Origin: an uncultured Gammaproteobacteria bacterium
GTDB lineage: Bacteria; Pseudomonadota; Gammaproteobacteria; Pseudomonadales; Ketobacteraceae
NCBI GenBank assembly: GCA_913063125.1
Contig: CAJXZM010000010.1
Span: forward strand, 1 to 62,842
Reading direction: 5' to 3'
DNA: 62,842 bases
The notes beneath the pieces are model-generated. The model saw only the letters and a program-made list of their open reading frames with translations, had not been told where the DNA came from and ran no database searches. Position 1 is the stretch's first letter. Each line of letters starts with the position of its first letter. Position numbers and translations under genes: made by a program. Of the stretch, positions 18,778-27,375 are shown piece by piece.

Positions 18778-20088
18778 TTAGATGCCAATATCACTTTTTG
18801 ATTCATTGCATGTGGGAGGGGGGCGTGATGATGTATCATGTTTTTTTTTCTCCTTCTGCAATTTCTTTTTCTTAAATATAGATACCGCTCTAGTGTAAAT
18901 GTTCAGTTGAGCCCAGAAAAGGCTGAATACATATAAAAAGAATCCAACTTGTAGAGGTGCCTCTATCAAGGAAAATGAGGGGATGATGTTGGTTATTTCA
19001 AGGACAAAAATAAATGAGCCAAAGGATAGCCAAAAGAACCCTAGTAAGGTTACTTTGTTGGGGCGTGATAATCGCTGCCAGTGCCGAACGGATAGATAAG
19101 TTAATAAGAAGAAAAATATGGTGGCGGTGACAAAGTCAAGAATGAGTGCGGTGGTATAACTGATTGCAATTGGGGCTATTAATAACAGTATATTAGCCAC
19201 ACTTAGTGATAATAACGAGTGGTGCCAGCGGTTCCCCAATGCCATTTTAGAGAATATTATGTACAAATAGAGGGATAAAAACGTAAGGGATCCAGGTATC
19301 AGCGTCGCTAATCCCATACGGTTCCAAAATGGATGTTCTGGCCATATATATTGAAAGGCATAACCTTCAATAGTTAATAGCGCTAATAGCGGAGTAATGA
19401 TCATGCCTGGAAATATAAAACGTCGAATACGAGGTTGTGGAGAAAGTCGATAGAGAGCATATGCCATTAGTCCAAATAAAAGAGTGAAATAGGAAAAATT
19501 AAAACGATTCTCAAATTGACTGATCTTCCAAAATGCATTATTGCTCCACATTGTGAGTGGTGCCTGTAGGGAATGGCTTCCTGTTAACCTAAAAAATAAC
19601 TGGCTATTGCTATTGGGGGCGATTGATATAGGAATGATAAAGTTATGGTGGGCAATGGGCCGGGAGCTGAAATGTAACTCACTGCCCATAATATAGTTTG
19701 CTAGCAAACGACCCTGTTGATTTATGTGGTAAAATTCCACGTTGTCTATTAGAGAGTAAGGAAGTTCAATAACTCTATCGATTGAGGTGTTTGAGGGGTT
19801 TGATAATGTTGTTGATAGCCAGATTGCAGCGTCGGAAAAGCCAAAGTTTAGATGTTTATCTTGGGGGGAGGACCATACTAATGTATTCGTTTTTGTGATA
19901 TCAGCAATCTCACGTTTTTTGCTGATATCCATGTGATAACTTATATAGGGGGCCAGATCCTGTTTGCTTAAGCTGCCATCTACCATCATGCTCACCGCTA
20001 GAGCCCCTTTTGATGATAAAAGAGTAAAGACAGATATAAGGGTAAACACTACAAGGTCACGAATGTTCAAAGATTGTGGCTCCTTCAA
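18778..20088 (-). CDS. 7TMR-DISM receptor lacking a transmitter domain
   Basis: This 436-residue inner-membrane protein has a signal-anchor or signal peptide (about 10-32). A periplasmic DISM type 2 domain (about 40-185) includes NFGFSDAAIWLSTTLSNPS and IELPYSLIDNVEFYHINQQG. Seven hydrophobic helices (about 195-405) follow, and then only a short Lys-rich cytoplasmic tail (about 408-436) where family members usually carry a kinase, GGDEF or other output domain. Its stop is immediately followed by the ATG of the receiver protein. The inference is that this receptor signals through that partner or through a separate kinase. The sequence stays open to a normal stop, so it does not look like a frameshifted longer gene. 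The downstream frame begins a proper receiver domain, not a transmitter. Confidence 0.83.
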   Translation of the reverse strand: MKEPQSLNIRDLVVFTLISVFTLLSSKGALAVSMMVDGSLSKQDLAPYISYHMDISKKREIADITKTNTLVWSSPQDKHLNFGFSDAAIWLSTTLSNPSNTSIDRVIELPYSLIDNVEFYHINQQGRLLANYIMGSELHFSSRPIAHHNFIIPISIAPNSNSQLFFRLTGSHSLQAPLTMWSNNAFWKISQFENRFNFSYFTLLFGLMAYALYRLSPQPRIRRFIFPGMIITPLLALLTIEGYAFQYIWPEHPFWNRMGLATLIPGSLTFLSLYLYIIFSKMALGNRWHHSLLSLSVANILLLIAPIAISYTTALILDFVTATIFFFLLTYLSVRHWQRLSRPNKVTLLGFFWLSFGSFIFVLEITNIIPSFSLIEAPLQVGFFLYVFSLFWAQLNIYTRAVSIFKKKKLQKEKKKHDTSSRPPPTCNESKSDIGI

Positions 20089-20226
20089 TGGCTTTGCATC
20101 GCTTACTTCCTTCTATTTAATCGTCACCATATGTAATAACTGTTTTAATGGTTGTTATCTACATTTAGTTCACATGGCGGATAGGTTTAGATATACCTCT
20201 AGAAAGTAAAGCACAGTTAACAGGAT

Positions 20227-20679
20227 TTACTGGGTGCCGGGATCGAAAGAATCTAATAATTTTCGTCTAACCCCGCCGGACTTATTGCGCATTTGAATAA
20301 TAATTGCCCCAAAAAGTACTAGGGTCAGGACTAGCAGCCATGTTTGCCACCCAGTTGAGGGTTTTATTCCAGTGACTTCTAACACTCCTAGCAATACTAA
20401 GTGAAAGATATAAATAAACAATGCATGTTTCCCAACATTGTTTAATACGTGGGTAACTTTGGATGGATTTTTACTGTTTGCAAATATGAGCATGAAGATA
20501 ACTAATACGAGTGTTAACCCACCACTGACTCTGAACAAGAAAATCGATGAATGGTTCCAAAAGTGAGCGCTGACTTTGGTTGGTCGAATGTCTCCTATGC
20601 CTAAGGCATATTGTATGGAATGTAAAACAGTGGTGATGGGGTCACCATAAAACAGTAGGAATTCACTTTTTACATCCAC
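20227..20679 (-). pseudogene. C-terminal remnant of a multi-pass acyltransferase-like membrane protein
   Basis: About 150 codons are open, with three or four membrane helices and the pattern NNVGKHALFIYIFHLVLLGVLE. This resembles the last helices of polytopic membrane acyltransferases, which normally have about 350 residues. The only possible start is a GTG inside the sequence QDPWTVDVKSEF, with no ribosome binding site. The frame stays open upstream to about 20766 and continues with a membrane-helix-like stretch (PLFILIRFIGLLSITYQDPW) but without a start codon, and it runs through a terminator-like hairpin. It therefore looks truncated at the N terminus. A short intact membrane protein starting at the GTG is the alternative. 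Confidence 0.5.
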
Positions 20680-20720
20680 GGTCCAAGGGTCTTGATATGT
20701 AATGCTTAATAAACCTATAA

Positions 20721-20768
20721 AACGAATAAGGATAAATAGCGGCTGCGCGCTATCTATCCTTATTCGTT
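20721..20768 (-). terminator. Long hairpin after the ketopantoate-reductase-like gene
   Basis: Perfect 14-base arms (AACGAATAAGGATA and its complement) continue, after one mismatch, with six more pairs around a six-base loop. On the minus strand the stem runs into CGTTTTATAGG, so it can end the transcript of the gene stopping at 20824. It also interrupts the open frame of the membrane-protein remnant. Confidence 0.65.
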
Positions 20769-20823
20769 AGGGATTAGGGGGCAAGAGCTCGAGTGTTACA
20801 TAACGGGTATTGATGTGCGTGCT

Positions 20824-21786
20824 TTACGTTAGCTGGTTTAATACTTCTAGTGTGGAATGATTGCTGCCAGAAGATTTGGCTGTTGCTAGATAGTTACTCA
20901 TATACAGTTTCGTTTGATCCTTTACTTTCATAAAGTGAGCTTCGAAATAGGTCTCGATATCCATAGGCATGACATGAGGAGCGACTTTTAACAGTGTTTT
21001 GATAACAAGAGGAGATATCAAACGCAAGCCTATTGGGCGTTTGACTTTGTGTTTGGCCTCTAGGGCGGAGAAAATTTCATCTATCGAGTGTATTAATTGT
21101 TTGAGCAATGCAGTGTCATTTTTCAACGTAATAAAATCCCATTGGCTTGACTCAAGTGCAGTCAGAAAGGCCATCAGAAAGGCCGTTGGGAACAATGATT
21201 GTGTACGGACACTTTTTGATGACTTTGCCGCCATCTTTCCATCTAAGAACGTGGTAATGATTTCTTGGCGACGATTGATGTGACCGGAAAAGGGTGAAGG
21301 TACAAAAGGCGGTAACCAATACGCGGTACCGGGTAATTCAACGGTCTCTGTGGCCAATGGAGCTGAATAGCTGATCAATGTAATCATACCTTCAACAATT
21401 TGTTCGGCAGGGAATATGTTGGATAAGTGCTGGTAATCTTCAGTGCTCGGTTGGAGCATTACAATGGTCGTTTTTTCCGATATAGCTTGCTTAAAACCAA
21501 TAAAATCAAATGACTGTAGTGCAGTGGAGGAGAAACAAAGGTATACCTGATCCCACTGTTGTTGCTGAATTTCATCAAAGTTGGAGACAAGAGAGTAATG
21601 GGTAAATTGAATGGGTTTTTTTAGTGATTTATCAGTGTTCATATGATAAAGAACAGACCCTTTGGACATCGTTTCAAGGTATTTCTCTCTTACAAAAAAA
21701 GTAACCTTGTGACCAGCATCTGAGAAGTGTTTCCCATAAACTAGGCCGACAGCACCTGCACCTAAAATTAAAATGTTCTTTTTCAT
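20824..21786 (-). CDS. Ketopantoate reductase family protein
   Basis: This 320-residue cytoplasmic NAD(P)-dependent protein belongs to the ApbA/PanE superfamily. The N-terminal Rossmann motif ILILGAGAVGLVYGKHFSDAG is typical. The C-terminal helical domain is recognisable but divergent: a canonical ketopantoate reductase has a conserved Lys in a GK-x-N-style motif that I could not place with confidence. A role in pantothenate synthesis is therefore not assured, and a different 2-oxoacid or polar substrate is possible. It is 87 bases downstream of, and on the same strand as, a short-chain dehydrogenase, and both diverge from an ArsR-type regulator. A small regulated reductase operon is inferred. 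A strong hairpin follows the stop. Confidence 0.75.
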   Translation of the reverse strand: MKKNILILGAGAVGLVYGKHFSDAGHKVTFFVREKYLETMSKGSVLYHMNTDKSLKKPIQFTHYSLVSNFDEIQQQQWDQVYLCFSSTALQSFDFIGFKQAISEKTTIVMLQPSTEDYQHLSNIFPAEQIVEGMITLISYSAPLATETVELPGTAYWLPPFVPSPFSGHINRRQEIITTFLDGKMAAKSSKSVRTQSLFPTAFLMAFLTALESSQWDFITLKNDTALLKQLIHSIDEIFSALEAKHKVKRPIGLRLISPLVIKTLLKVAPHVMPMDIETYFEAHFMKVKDQTKLYMSNYLATAKSSGSNHSTLEVLNQLT

Positions 21787-21873
21787 CTGCGTCTCCGCTT
21801 ATTAGAATAGTTGTATCGATGTTGTTAATTCTGTACGTTCTTGGAAGTACAGAATATATATCAACGGTGGATA

Positions 21874-22656
21874 TTATTTTGTAGCAGCTTCACCAATCAT
21901 AGCTTGTAGCCCTCGAGGTACCGCTCGTAAGCCTGCCATTGAAAATTTGTATAAAAGCCCTGGTACAATCACCGCCTTACCTTTGGATACGGCGCGTATA
22001 CCTGCGTGGGCTACGGCATCGCTGGTCATGATTGCGTGTCGTCGAAACCCTGTAATGTTTTGGCCGGATACGTCCATGAACTCTGTGGCAGTTCCACCAG
22101 GGCATAGGGTTGTTACATTAATGTTAAATTCCGATAGCTCCTTATTAAGTGACTCTCCAAGGCTTAACACAAATGCCTTAGATGCAGCATAGGTGGCAAA
22201 TTGTGGGATTGGCATAAAACCAGCAATAGAGGCAACCAGCAAGATATACCCACCACCGAGTTGCTTCATATCTTCAGAATAGAGATAGGTCAACTCTGTT
22301 AATGTTGTGGTAAGCAGGTGCATCATGTCGAGATGTGTATCAAGAGGTGTTAAGTGAAAAGCCCCGTGCTTGGCATAACCAGCGTTGTTAATCAAAATGT
22401 CTACATCAAGACCTAAGGCTTTGGTCTTTTGGTGTAATGATTTGCCTGCTTCAAGTGTTGCTAAGTCATGGCTGATAGTGCTCACAGTAATGTCGTACTG
22501 GGCCTCTAGTTCATACTTTAGCGCTTCTAACTTGTCACCACGCCTGGCTACAAGAATAAGGTTGCAGTGTTTTTCAGCCAATTGACGACTGATAGATTCG
22601 CCTATTCCGCTAGATGCCCCAGTGACTAAAGCTGTTTTACCTGCAAATTTATTCAT
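21874..22656 (-). CDS. Short-chain dehydrogenase/reductase
   Basis: This 260-residue cytoplasmic oxidoreductase of the classical SDR family has the NADP-binding motif TGASSGIGESIS near residue 13 and basic residues RRGDK after the second strand, which favours NADPH. NNAGYAK is present, as is the catalytic Tyr/Lys in YAASKAF. The closing PGGTATEF region is typical of acyl- or ketone-reducing SDRs related to YqjQ/DltE-like enzymes. The substrate is not known. Its start faces the ArsR-family gene across a 203-base intergenic region, and the reductase gene downstream follows in the same direction. Confidence 0.85.
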   Translation of the reverse strand: MNKFAGKTALVTGASSGIGESISRQLAEKHCNLILVARRGDKLEALKYELEAQYDITVSTISHDLATLEAGKSLHQKTKALGLDVDILINNAGYAKHGAFHLTPLDTHLDMMHLLTTTLTELTYLYSEDMKQLGGGYILLVASIAGFMPIPQFATYAASKAFVLSLGESLNKELSEFNINVTTLCPGGTATEFMDVSGQNITGFRRHAIMTSDAVAHAGIRAVSKGKAVIVPGLLYKFSMAGLRAVPRGLQAMIGEAATK

Positions 22657-22712
22657 AATTTACCTTTAATTTTGATTCGGATGAAATATAATCAGTTCGA
22701 TGGTTGTGAAAA

Positions 22713-22729
22713 TATCGTTCAATTCGATA
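22713..22729. promoter_or_regulatory. Candidate ArsR-type operator
   Basis: An inverted repeat TATCG-N7-CGATA lies in the divergent region between the SDR gene and the ArsR-family gene. Related CGATRG strings occur at about 22697 and 22764. Small ArsR/SmtB repressors bind such palindromes, so this is a plausible operator. The assignment rests on position and symmetry only. Confidence 0.35.
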
Positions 22730-22859
22730 GATGTCAAACTATAAATTTGTAGGAGTGCTCATTCATCGATAGAATAGCGCCAAATTTGTATACATAATTA
22801 GGCCTGGAGGTATTCTGGGGCGGTTGTCTGTATATCTCTAAAGAGGCTAGGAAAGTAGT

Positions 22860-23213
22860 ATGTGTGACATTACAGTGGCGAAACTGAAGCGGATGGCAAA
22901 AGCCTTTAAGGCATTGTCTAACCCAAATAGACTTCAAATATATCTAGAGATTATTGATCAACGCAGTAAACGTATGGAAGGCCAGTTGGAAGGTGGCTGC
23001 GGGATTGCAGAGTGTATTAGTAAATTGAATATCGGTGCGCCAACGGTTTCTCACCATGTTAAAGAATTGGTGAATGCAGATTTGATTTCAGTTGAACGGA
23101 ACGGAAAATTTATGACCTGTTATTTAAATGAGCCAATGTACAATGAGTTAAAAGAGTTTTTTGATGGGAAATCATTGTTTTCCGGGGCAGGGCTATTATC
23201 CGCAAAGAGTTAA
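22860..23213 (+). CDS. ArsR-family winged-helix regulator
   Basis: This 117-residue DNA-binding protein has the ArsR/SmtB fold: helix ALSNPNRLQIYLEII, then the recognition region IAECISKLNIGAPTVSHHVKELVNADLISVERNGKFM, which contains the usual SxHxxxL pattern. Two cysteines lie near the start (MCDI) and one before the recognition unit (GGCGIAEC). The classic metal-binding ELCVCDL motif is missing, so it may sense something other than arsenic or metals. AGGA precedes the ATG. It diverges from the SDR and ketopantoate-reductase-like genes and probably controls them. Confidence 0.82.
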   Translation: MCDITVAKLKRMAKAFKALSNPNRLQIYLEIIDQRSKRMEGQLEGGCGIAECISKLNIGAPTVSHHVKELVNADLISVERNGKFMTCYLNEPMYNELKEFFDGKSLFSGAGLLSAKS

Positions 23214-23814
23214 CTCATCATCAATGGACTCTATGGTTGGTTCGTCGATAAAGTCTGAGCAGGTGACGCTAATGAGTCAACAGATACGAAGCTTAATCTA
23301 CAAGAGACACATTAAGAGGGTATGTCACTGCTACGGACTATATTAGTGGTGATTGATAAAGGCCTGGCGAAAATAAAAGTATGTAGAGATTGTAGGCAGA
23401 AATAATGCTCCGGTTCGTTCAGTAGAAATGTAAATTGCAAAATGCTGATGGAATAGCTTTTCCTTTTGTTTTGTAAGGTTTTTTTCTGTGGCCTTTTCTT
23501 TATTGATATATCAGCATGATGGTCGGAATTCGCCCCATTTTTCCTGTTTTTGTGTGGAGTTCTTTGCAAAGTTGTAATGTCAGTGTTTGTTGGCCTTGCA
23601 CCAATATTGCGCTTGAATTTGCAATCAATATGCAGAAATAGGTGCGTTAAAATCTAATCCATTGATTTTTACCCACTTTATTGTGCTCCGATTTCTTGCA
23701 TTCGTAAAAAATCCCCCATATATTTAGGTGACTGGTGAGTCTTTTTTGCCATGTTTTGTTAGACAGTGGCTTTGAAAAGGCTTTGAGTAGATACGTAATG
23801 TATGGGGGCACTCA
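23214..23814. other. Long intergenic region
   Basis: About 600 bases separate the ArsR gene from the serine hydrolase gene. Open frames here are short and translate to unstructured, T-rich-derived sequence. I see no tRNA, riboswitch, repeat or convincing terminator. The last part presumably holds the hydrolase promoter. Confidence 0.5.
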
Positions 23815-25044
23815 ATGATTAAAGGATATATAGATCCTAATTTCTCAAATGTCGGAAGCTTGTTTGAAAAGCTTATTCCAAGTAATGGGAACGGGGGGGC
23901 TGCGTTATGTGTGTACCACTGTGGTAAACCGGTTGTTGATATTTGGGGCGGCACAAAAAATGAATTGGGCGAGTGCTGGGAAGAGGATACTTTGGCGTTG
24001 TCTTTTTCCACAACAAAAGGCATAGCATCAACGTTGCTGCATATTTTGGCTGATCGTGGATTAATTAAATACGACGTGCCCATTGCAACGTATTGGCATG
24101 AATTTGGCCAGGCTGGTAAGCACGATATAACCGTTCGGCATTTACTTTGTCATGAATCTGGTATGTATGACATACACCGATTACTCGATCACTCCAGCCA
24201 GCTAAATAGTTGGGATACGGTGATTAATAAAATTGAAAAAAGTAAAGCATCACACCGTCCAGGTTTGGTTAACGGCTATCATGCATTAACCTATGGTTAT
24301 TTAATAGGGGAACTGGTTTCTCGCGTAACAGGTAAACCTTTCGCGCAGGTGCTTAAAGAAGAGCTGGCAGACCCCTTGGGGTTAGATGGCATGTTTGTTG
24401 GGTTGCCAGATGATGAATTGCACCGACGGTCGACATTGATTAGTCACCAGGTTCCTGACGCGGCTTCTCCTGGGAAACCTAAAAGCTTGCAATCTTTTAT
24501 TTTGAAACAGGTTATTGCTGGGGCCATCCGTTTATCAGGTGCTAATCCCAATAATATCCGAGCCGGATTATTACCTCGTGGTATGTCGGCGTTTGATTTT
24601 AATTCTAAAGAGACAGTACAAAGCTGTATCCCTTCAATGAATGGCATGTTCACGGCTCGCTCGCTCGCAGCGGTTTATAATATGTTGGCAAATCAAGGGG
24701 AAGGTAATGGCCAAAAAATTCTGTCTGGCGCTACGATTCGAGAAGCATCAACTATTCAGAATATGCGTAGAGATAAGGTCGTGCCAATCCCTATGCGTTG
24801 GCGTTTAGGTTATCACCGAGTCTTTACTACGGGTCCAAAAACACCTCACGCATTTGGTCATTTTGGTTACGGTGGTTCTGGTGCATGGTGTGATCCTAGT
24901 CGGCAACTTTCTGTTGCGATGACGTTGAACAGTGGTATAGGTACACCTTTTGGAGACTCTCGATTAGCGCGTGTTAACGGTGTGGTAATTAGGTCTGCAG
25001 AAAAGTTAGCTGAGAATAGAGGTGCGGTGTTGGGCTATAATTAA
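23815..25044 (+). CDS. Beta-lactamase-fold serine hydrolase (esterase type)
   Basis: This 409-residue enzyme belongs to the class C beta-lactamase / EstB-like carboxylesterase family. The catalytic SxxK is Ser65-Thr-Thr-Lys68 in LSFSTTKGIAST. The tyrosine element is in NGYHALTYGYLIGEL, and the third motif region is HFGYGGSGAWCDPS. It lacks an obvious signal peptide, so it probably acts in the cytoplasm on short acyl esters or lactones rather than as a drug-resistance enzyme. A GGGGG run lies upstream of the ATG at suitable spacing. It stands alone and ends at an intrinsic terminator. Confidence 0.85.
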   Translation: MIKGYIDPNFSNVGSLFEKLIPSNGNGGAALCVYHCGKPVVDIWGGTKNELGECWEEDTLALSFSTTKGIASTLLHILADRGLIKYDVPIATYWHEFGQAGKHDITVRHLLCHESGMYDIHRLLDHSSQLNSWDTVINKIEKSKASHRPGLVNGYHALTYGYLIGELVSRVTGKPFAQVLKEELADPLGLDGMFVGLPDDELHRRSTLISHQVPDAASPGKPKSLQSFILKQVIAGAIRLSGANPNNIRAGLLPRGMSAFDFNSKETVQSCIPSMNGMFTARSLAAVYNMLANQGEGNGQKILSGATIREASTIQNMRRDKVVPIPMRWRLGYHRVFTTGPKTPHAFGHFGYGGSGAWCDPSRQLSVAMTLNSGIGTPFGDSRLARVNGVVIRSAEKLAENRGAVLGYN

Positions 25045-25079
25045 AATCATTATCACATCAATATAAAAATGCTAAATAG

Positions 25080-25113
25080 AAAAGGTCGACAGTTACTCTG
25101 CTGACCTTTTTTT
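25080..25113 (+). terminator. Intrinsic terminator after the serine hydrolase gene
   Basis: The stem AAAAGGTC / GACCTTTT has a further CAG/CTG pairing after a two-base mismatch, and is followed by a T run. It could also serve the convergent MAPEG gene. Confidence 0.75.
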
Positions 25114-25123
25114 CGATTTTTTA

Positions 25124-25501
25124 TTATGCCAGCAACTGGCGAGCTAGCACACCGCAACCCATTAACATAAATACGTAAGTTGCTCCAGCGGTGATTTGTC
25201 GTAGTTTGAACAAAAATGAAATCATGCTGTAGGCATAGGCAATGCGAATAAAGATAAAGTTAAATGCTAAAAATGCTACCAACCCTTTATCAGTACTTCC
25301 CATATCCAGCGTTAGGATGAGAAGTGCAAACGGGACAATAAATTCTAGAGTGTTACCGTGAGAGCGAACGGCATTACGAAGCTCTTTATTTCCGCCATCA
25401 CCATTAGCAACTTTCTCTTTCATGCGAACACGAGATACGTTTACTGCGAGTATCGATATCAGTAGGACACTGCATAATACGTAAATGTTGAAAATCACCA
25501 T
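25124..25501 (-). CDS. MAPEG-family membrane protein
   Basis: This is a small inner-membrane protein of about 125 residues with four hydrophobic helices. The MAPEG hallmark is the RxxxNxxE-like block NAVRSHGNTLEFIVPFALLIL in the loop and second helix. Bacterial members are related to microsomal glutathione S-transferases but their substrates are mostly unknown. The ATG at 25501 was chosen since it starts directly at the first membrane helix. An upstream frame (to 25591) would add 30 residues of non-conserved sequence. It is convergent with the hydrolase gene. Confidence 0.75.
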   Translation of the reverse strand: MVIFNIYVLCSVLLISILAVNVSRVRMKEKVANGDGGNKELRNAVRSHGNTLEFIVPFALLILTLDMGSTDKGLVAFLAFNFIFIRIAYAYSMISFLFKLRQITAGATYVFMLMGCGVLARQLLA

Positions 25502-25708
25502 GAGACACCAGCCTATTGTTTTTATATGAATTGAAACGCATGTTTGATAATAGGCTATCTGGTATTGCCTAGCCAAGGGGTATTTGGCCAAATTGTTGTT
25601 GTAGAAGTGACAGAATGTGTAGAGGGGGGGGAGGGTACTATAACTAAGTAGGAACCCTTCATTTTTGAAGGAAATTCCTACCCTGTATTCTAAGTGGGCT
25701 TATGTAGG

Positions 25709-27340
25709 TTAAGTTGGTATTGTCACATCAACAATCCCGTTAAATGCGACCAGTCCTTCTTGTGTGTCTCGTGAGCCTAGGTCTGAGCCAAATACATCAA
25801 AGAACCTATTTTGCTCGTTCTCCCCGTGTAACGCCATATAATTTAGCACAACAGTTTGTGCCAATAAATTTGGGTTATTTGCCGCAGGGCTTGAACCTGT
25901 TTGTACAGCTCCGTTTGAGTCCATATAACCAATTTGCTGTCGGGCTAGCTGTTCATCTTCGTTATTGCCTTTTAGGACTGCTTTTCCTGTGGGGTTGTAC
26001 ACGAGGAAAAAGGCTGCGCCTGTGGAAGAGTTATCACCGGTCCATACGCCTTTGTTACGTCCAGCTGTTGAGGAGTCAATAGCCCCATTGCTGGCAACCG
26101 ATCCATCAGAGAAGACATACATCATCAATGGTTTGTTTTTTCTGCGAGCATACTCTAAGCACGCTCCCATGCAGCGGCCAGCTCTTTCATCTCGGATTTC
26201 CCCAGTGGATCGATCACCAGTGTGGTAATCATAACCACCCATAGTTATTGTCCCTGCGCCTGCGCGGCCATCAATAACAAGCTTCATTACTGAGCCCGTT
26301 TTTCTAAACTCGCCATCGCTATCCCATTCTGCCTGAGTGAATATTCCTGCATCTCCTACAATATTGGCATCTTCCTCAGGGTTGAGCACTGTGGGGCCGT
26401 CTTTAAAGTCATCTGCAATAACGGCGCTTTTTAAGTAGCCACATTTTATGATTCGTCGAACGTTATTAGCATTTGCATCAAGAGGGTCGTTAGCATCGGT
26501 AAGGATTTTTCCGGCTTTTGTTTCACTCAGCCGAGTAATAGTTTCCATAACGGATACAGCATCGCCCCCCAAGAGCGCAGTTAACTGCCCAGTATCAACC
26601 AAACCTGTTGCATCAGAAGGCCGGTCAACTTTAGTGGGCCGAAGTACTGGGGAGTCAAGTCCAGCAGCCATTTCAATCATCTTGGAGGGAGCCATTGAGT
26701 TGCCGCCGGATTCGCTGCTGCGAGACCCAATCAGTGGAAGCAGTGATCCGTTAGCACCAGCAACGCCGATTCCGTACATCGGGTTGTGAGGGTTGTTGCC
26801 CGTATCATTGTCTGAGCGAGCGGGTATTACTGCACCATTGGTACTTGCAGCAGTTTCTGGCGTGATGCTCTGGTTGATTCCCCGTAAAAACGCGCTGTCA
26901 GAGTGGAATGCTAATCCAAGACTGCGATCAATAGAGTCGGTCGAGTTGTTGATCGCATCGGGTAAGCCAGGAATCATGTCACCAGGCAACCCTTGCCGTC
27001 CATAACCTGATGTATTGAGTAAATCCAGTTGACCACCTTGTTTGCCTACAAGAACATTGGAGCCAGAAATATTGGCTCCACCGGCGAGATCAAAGCAGAT
27101 AAACGGGATTTTTCCTGCACCCTCGCTGATGTTACAGGCGTCTTTCGCGAGCTCTAAATCATCCGCGAGAGCTGCCAGAGCACTGTCCGGTGCTATCATG
27201 CTGAATAATGACGTACCGATAACCGCACCAGTCCCCATCATAAAGCCCTGGCTAATAAACTCTCTTCTAGTGCGTGGGCGACGGTGGTCCGCGTGAAATA
27301 ATGGAGCGTCTGGTGATAGTGGTATATTGTTTTTTTTCAT
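25709..27340 (-). CDS. Tat-exported DUF1501-like protein
   Basis: This 543-residue protein has a twin-arginine signal, RPRTRREFISQGF followed by a weakly hydrophobic segment and a cleavage site near SALAAL. It is therefore exported folded to the periplasm. The mature part matches the plan of DUF1501 (alkaline-phosphatase-superfamily-like) proteins: FDLAGGANISGSN near the start, a FHSDSAFLRGI block, and later GGYDYHTGDRSTGE, MMYVFSDGSVASNG and FFLVYNPTGKAVL. This is a divergent member, and metal ligands cannot be assigned by eye. The start is set at 27340 because TTTTGAGG is well spaced. A longer form would overlap the preceding gene. It is the last gene of a three-gene leftward unit. Low-confidence family call, but Tat export is clear. 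Confidence 0.7.
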   Translation of the reverse strand: MKKNNIPLSPDAPLFHADHRRPRTRREFISQGFMMGTGAVIGTSLFSMIAPDSALAALADDLELAKDACNISEGAGKIPFICFDLAGGANISGSNVLVGKQGGQLDLLNTSGYGRQGLPGDMIPGLPDAINNSTDSIDRSLGLAFHSDSAFLRGINQSITPETAASTNGAVIPARSDNDTGNNPHNPMYGIGVAGANGSLLPLIGSRSSESGGNSMAPSKMIEMAAGLDSPVLRPTKVDRPSDATGLVDTGQLTALLGGDAVSVMETITRLSETKAGKILTDANDPLDANANNVRRIIKCGYLKSAVIADDFKDGPTVLNPEEDANIVGDAGIFTQAEWDSDGEFRKTGSVMKLVIDGRAGAGTITMGGYDYHTGDRSTGEIRDERAGRCMGACLEYARRKNKPLMMYVFSDGSVASNGAIDSSTAGRNKGVWTGDNSSTGAAFFLVYNPTGKAVLKGNNEDEQLARQQIGYMDSNGAVQTGSSPAANNPNLLAQTVVLNYMALHGENEQNRFFDVFGSDLGSRDTQEGLVAFNGIVDVTIPT

Positions 27341-27375
27341 AATATTTGCCTCAAAAGATATCTTCAGTCGCTCGA

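Noticed and set aside
23312..23569. A short minus-strand frame in the long intergenic region
   Set aside because: It is Lys/Ser-rich low-complexity sequence with no ribosome binding site or domain.
25124..25591. A 155-residue form of the MAPEG protein
   Set aside because: The extra N-terminal 30 residues are not conserved-looking, and the ATG at 25501 begins at the first membrane helix.
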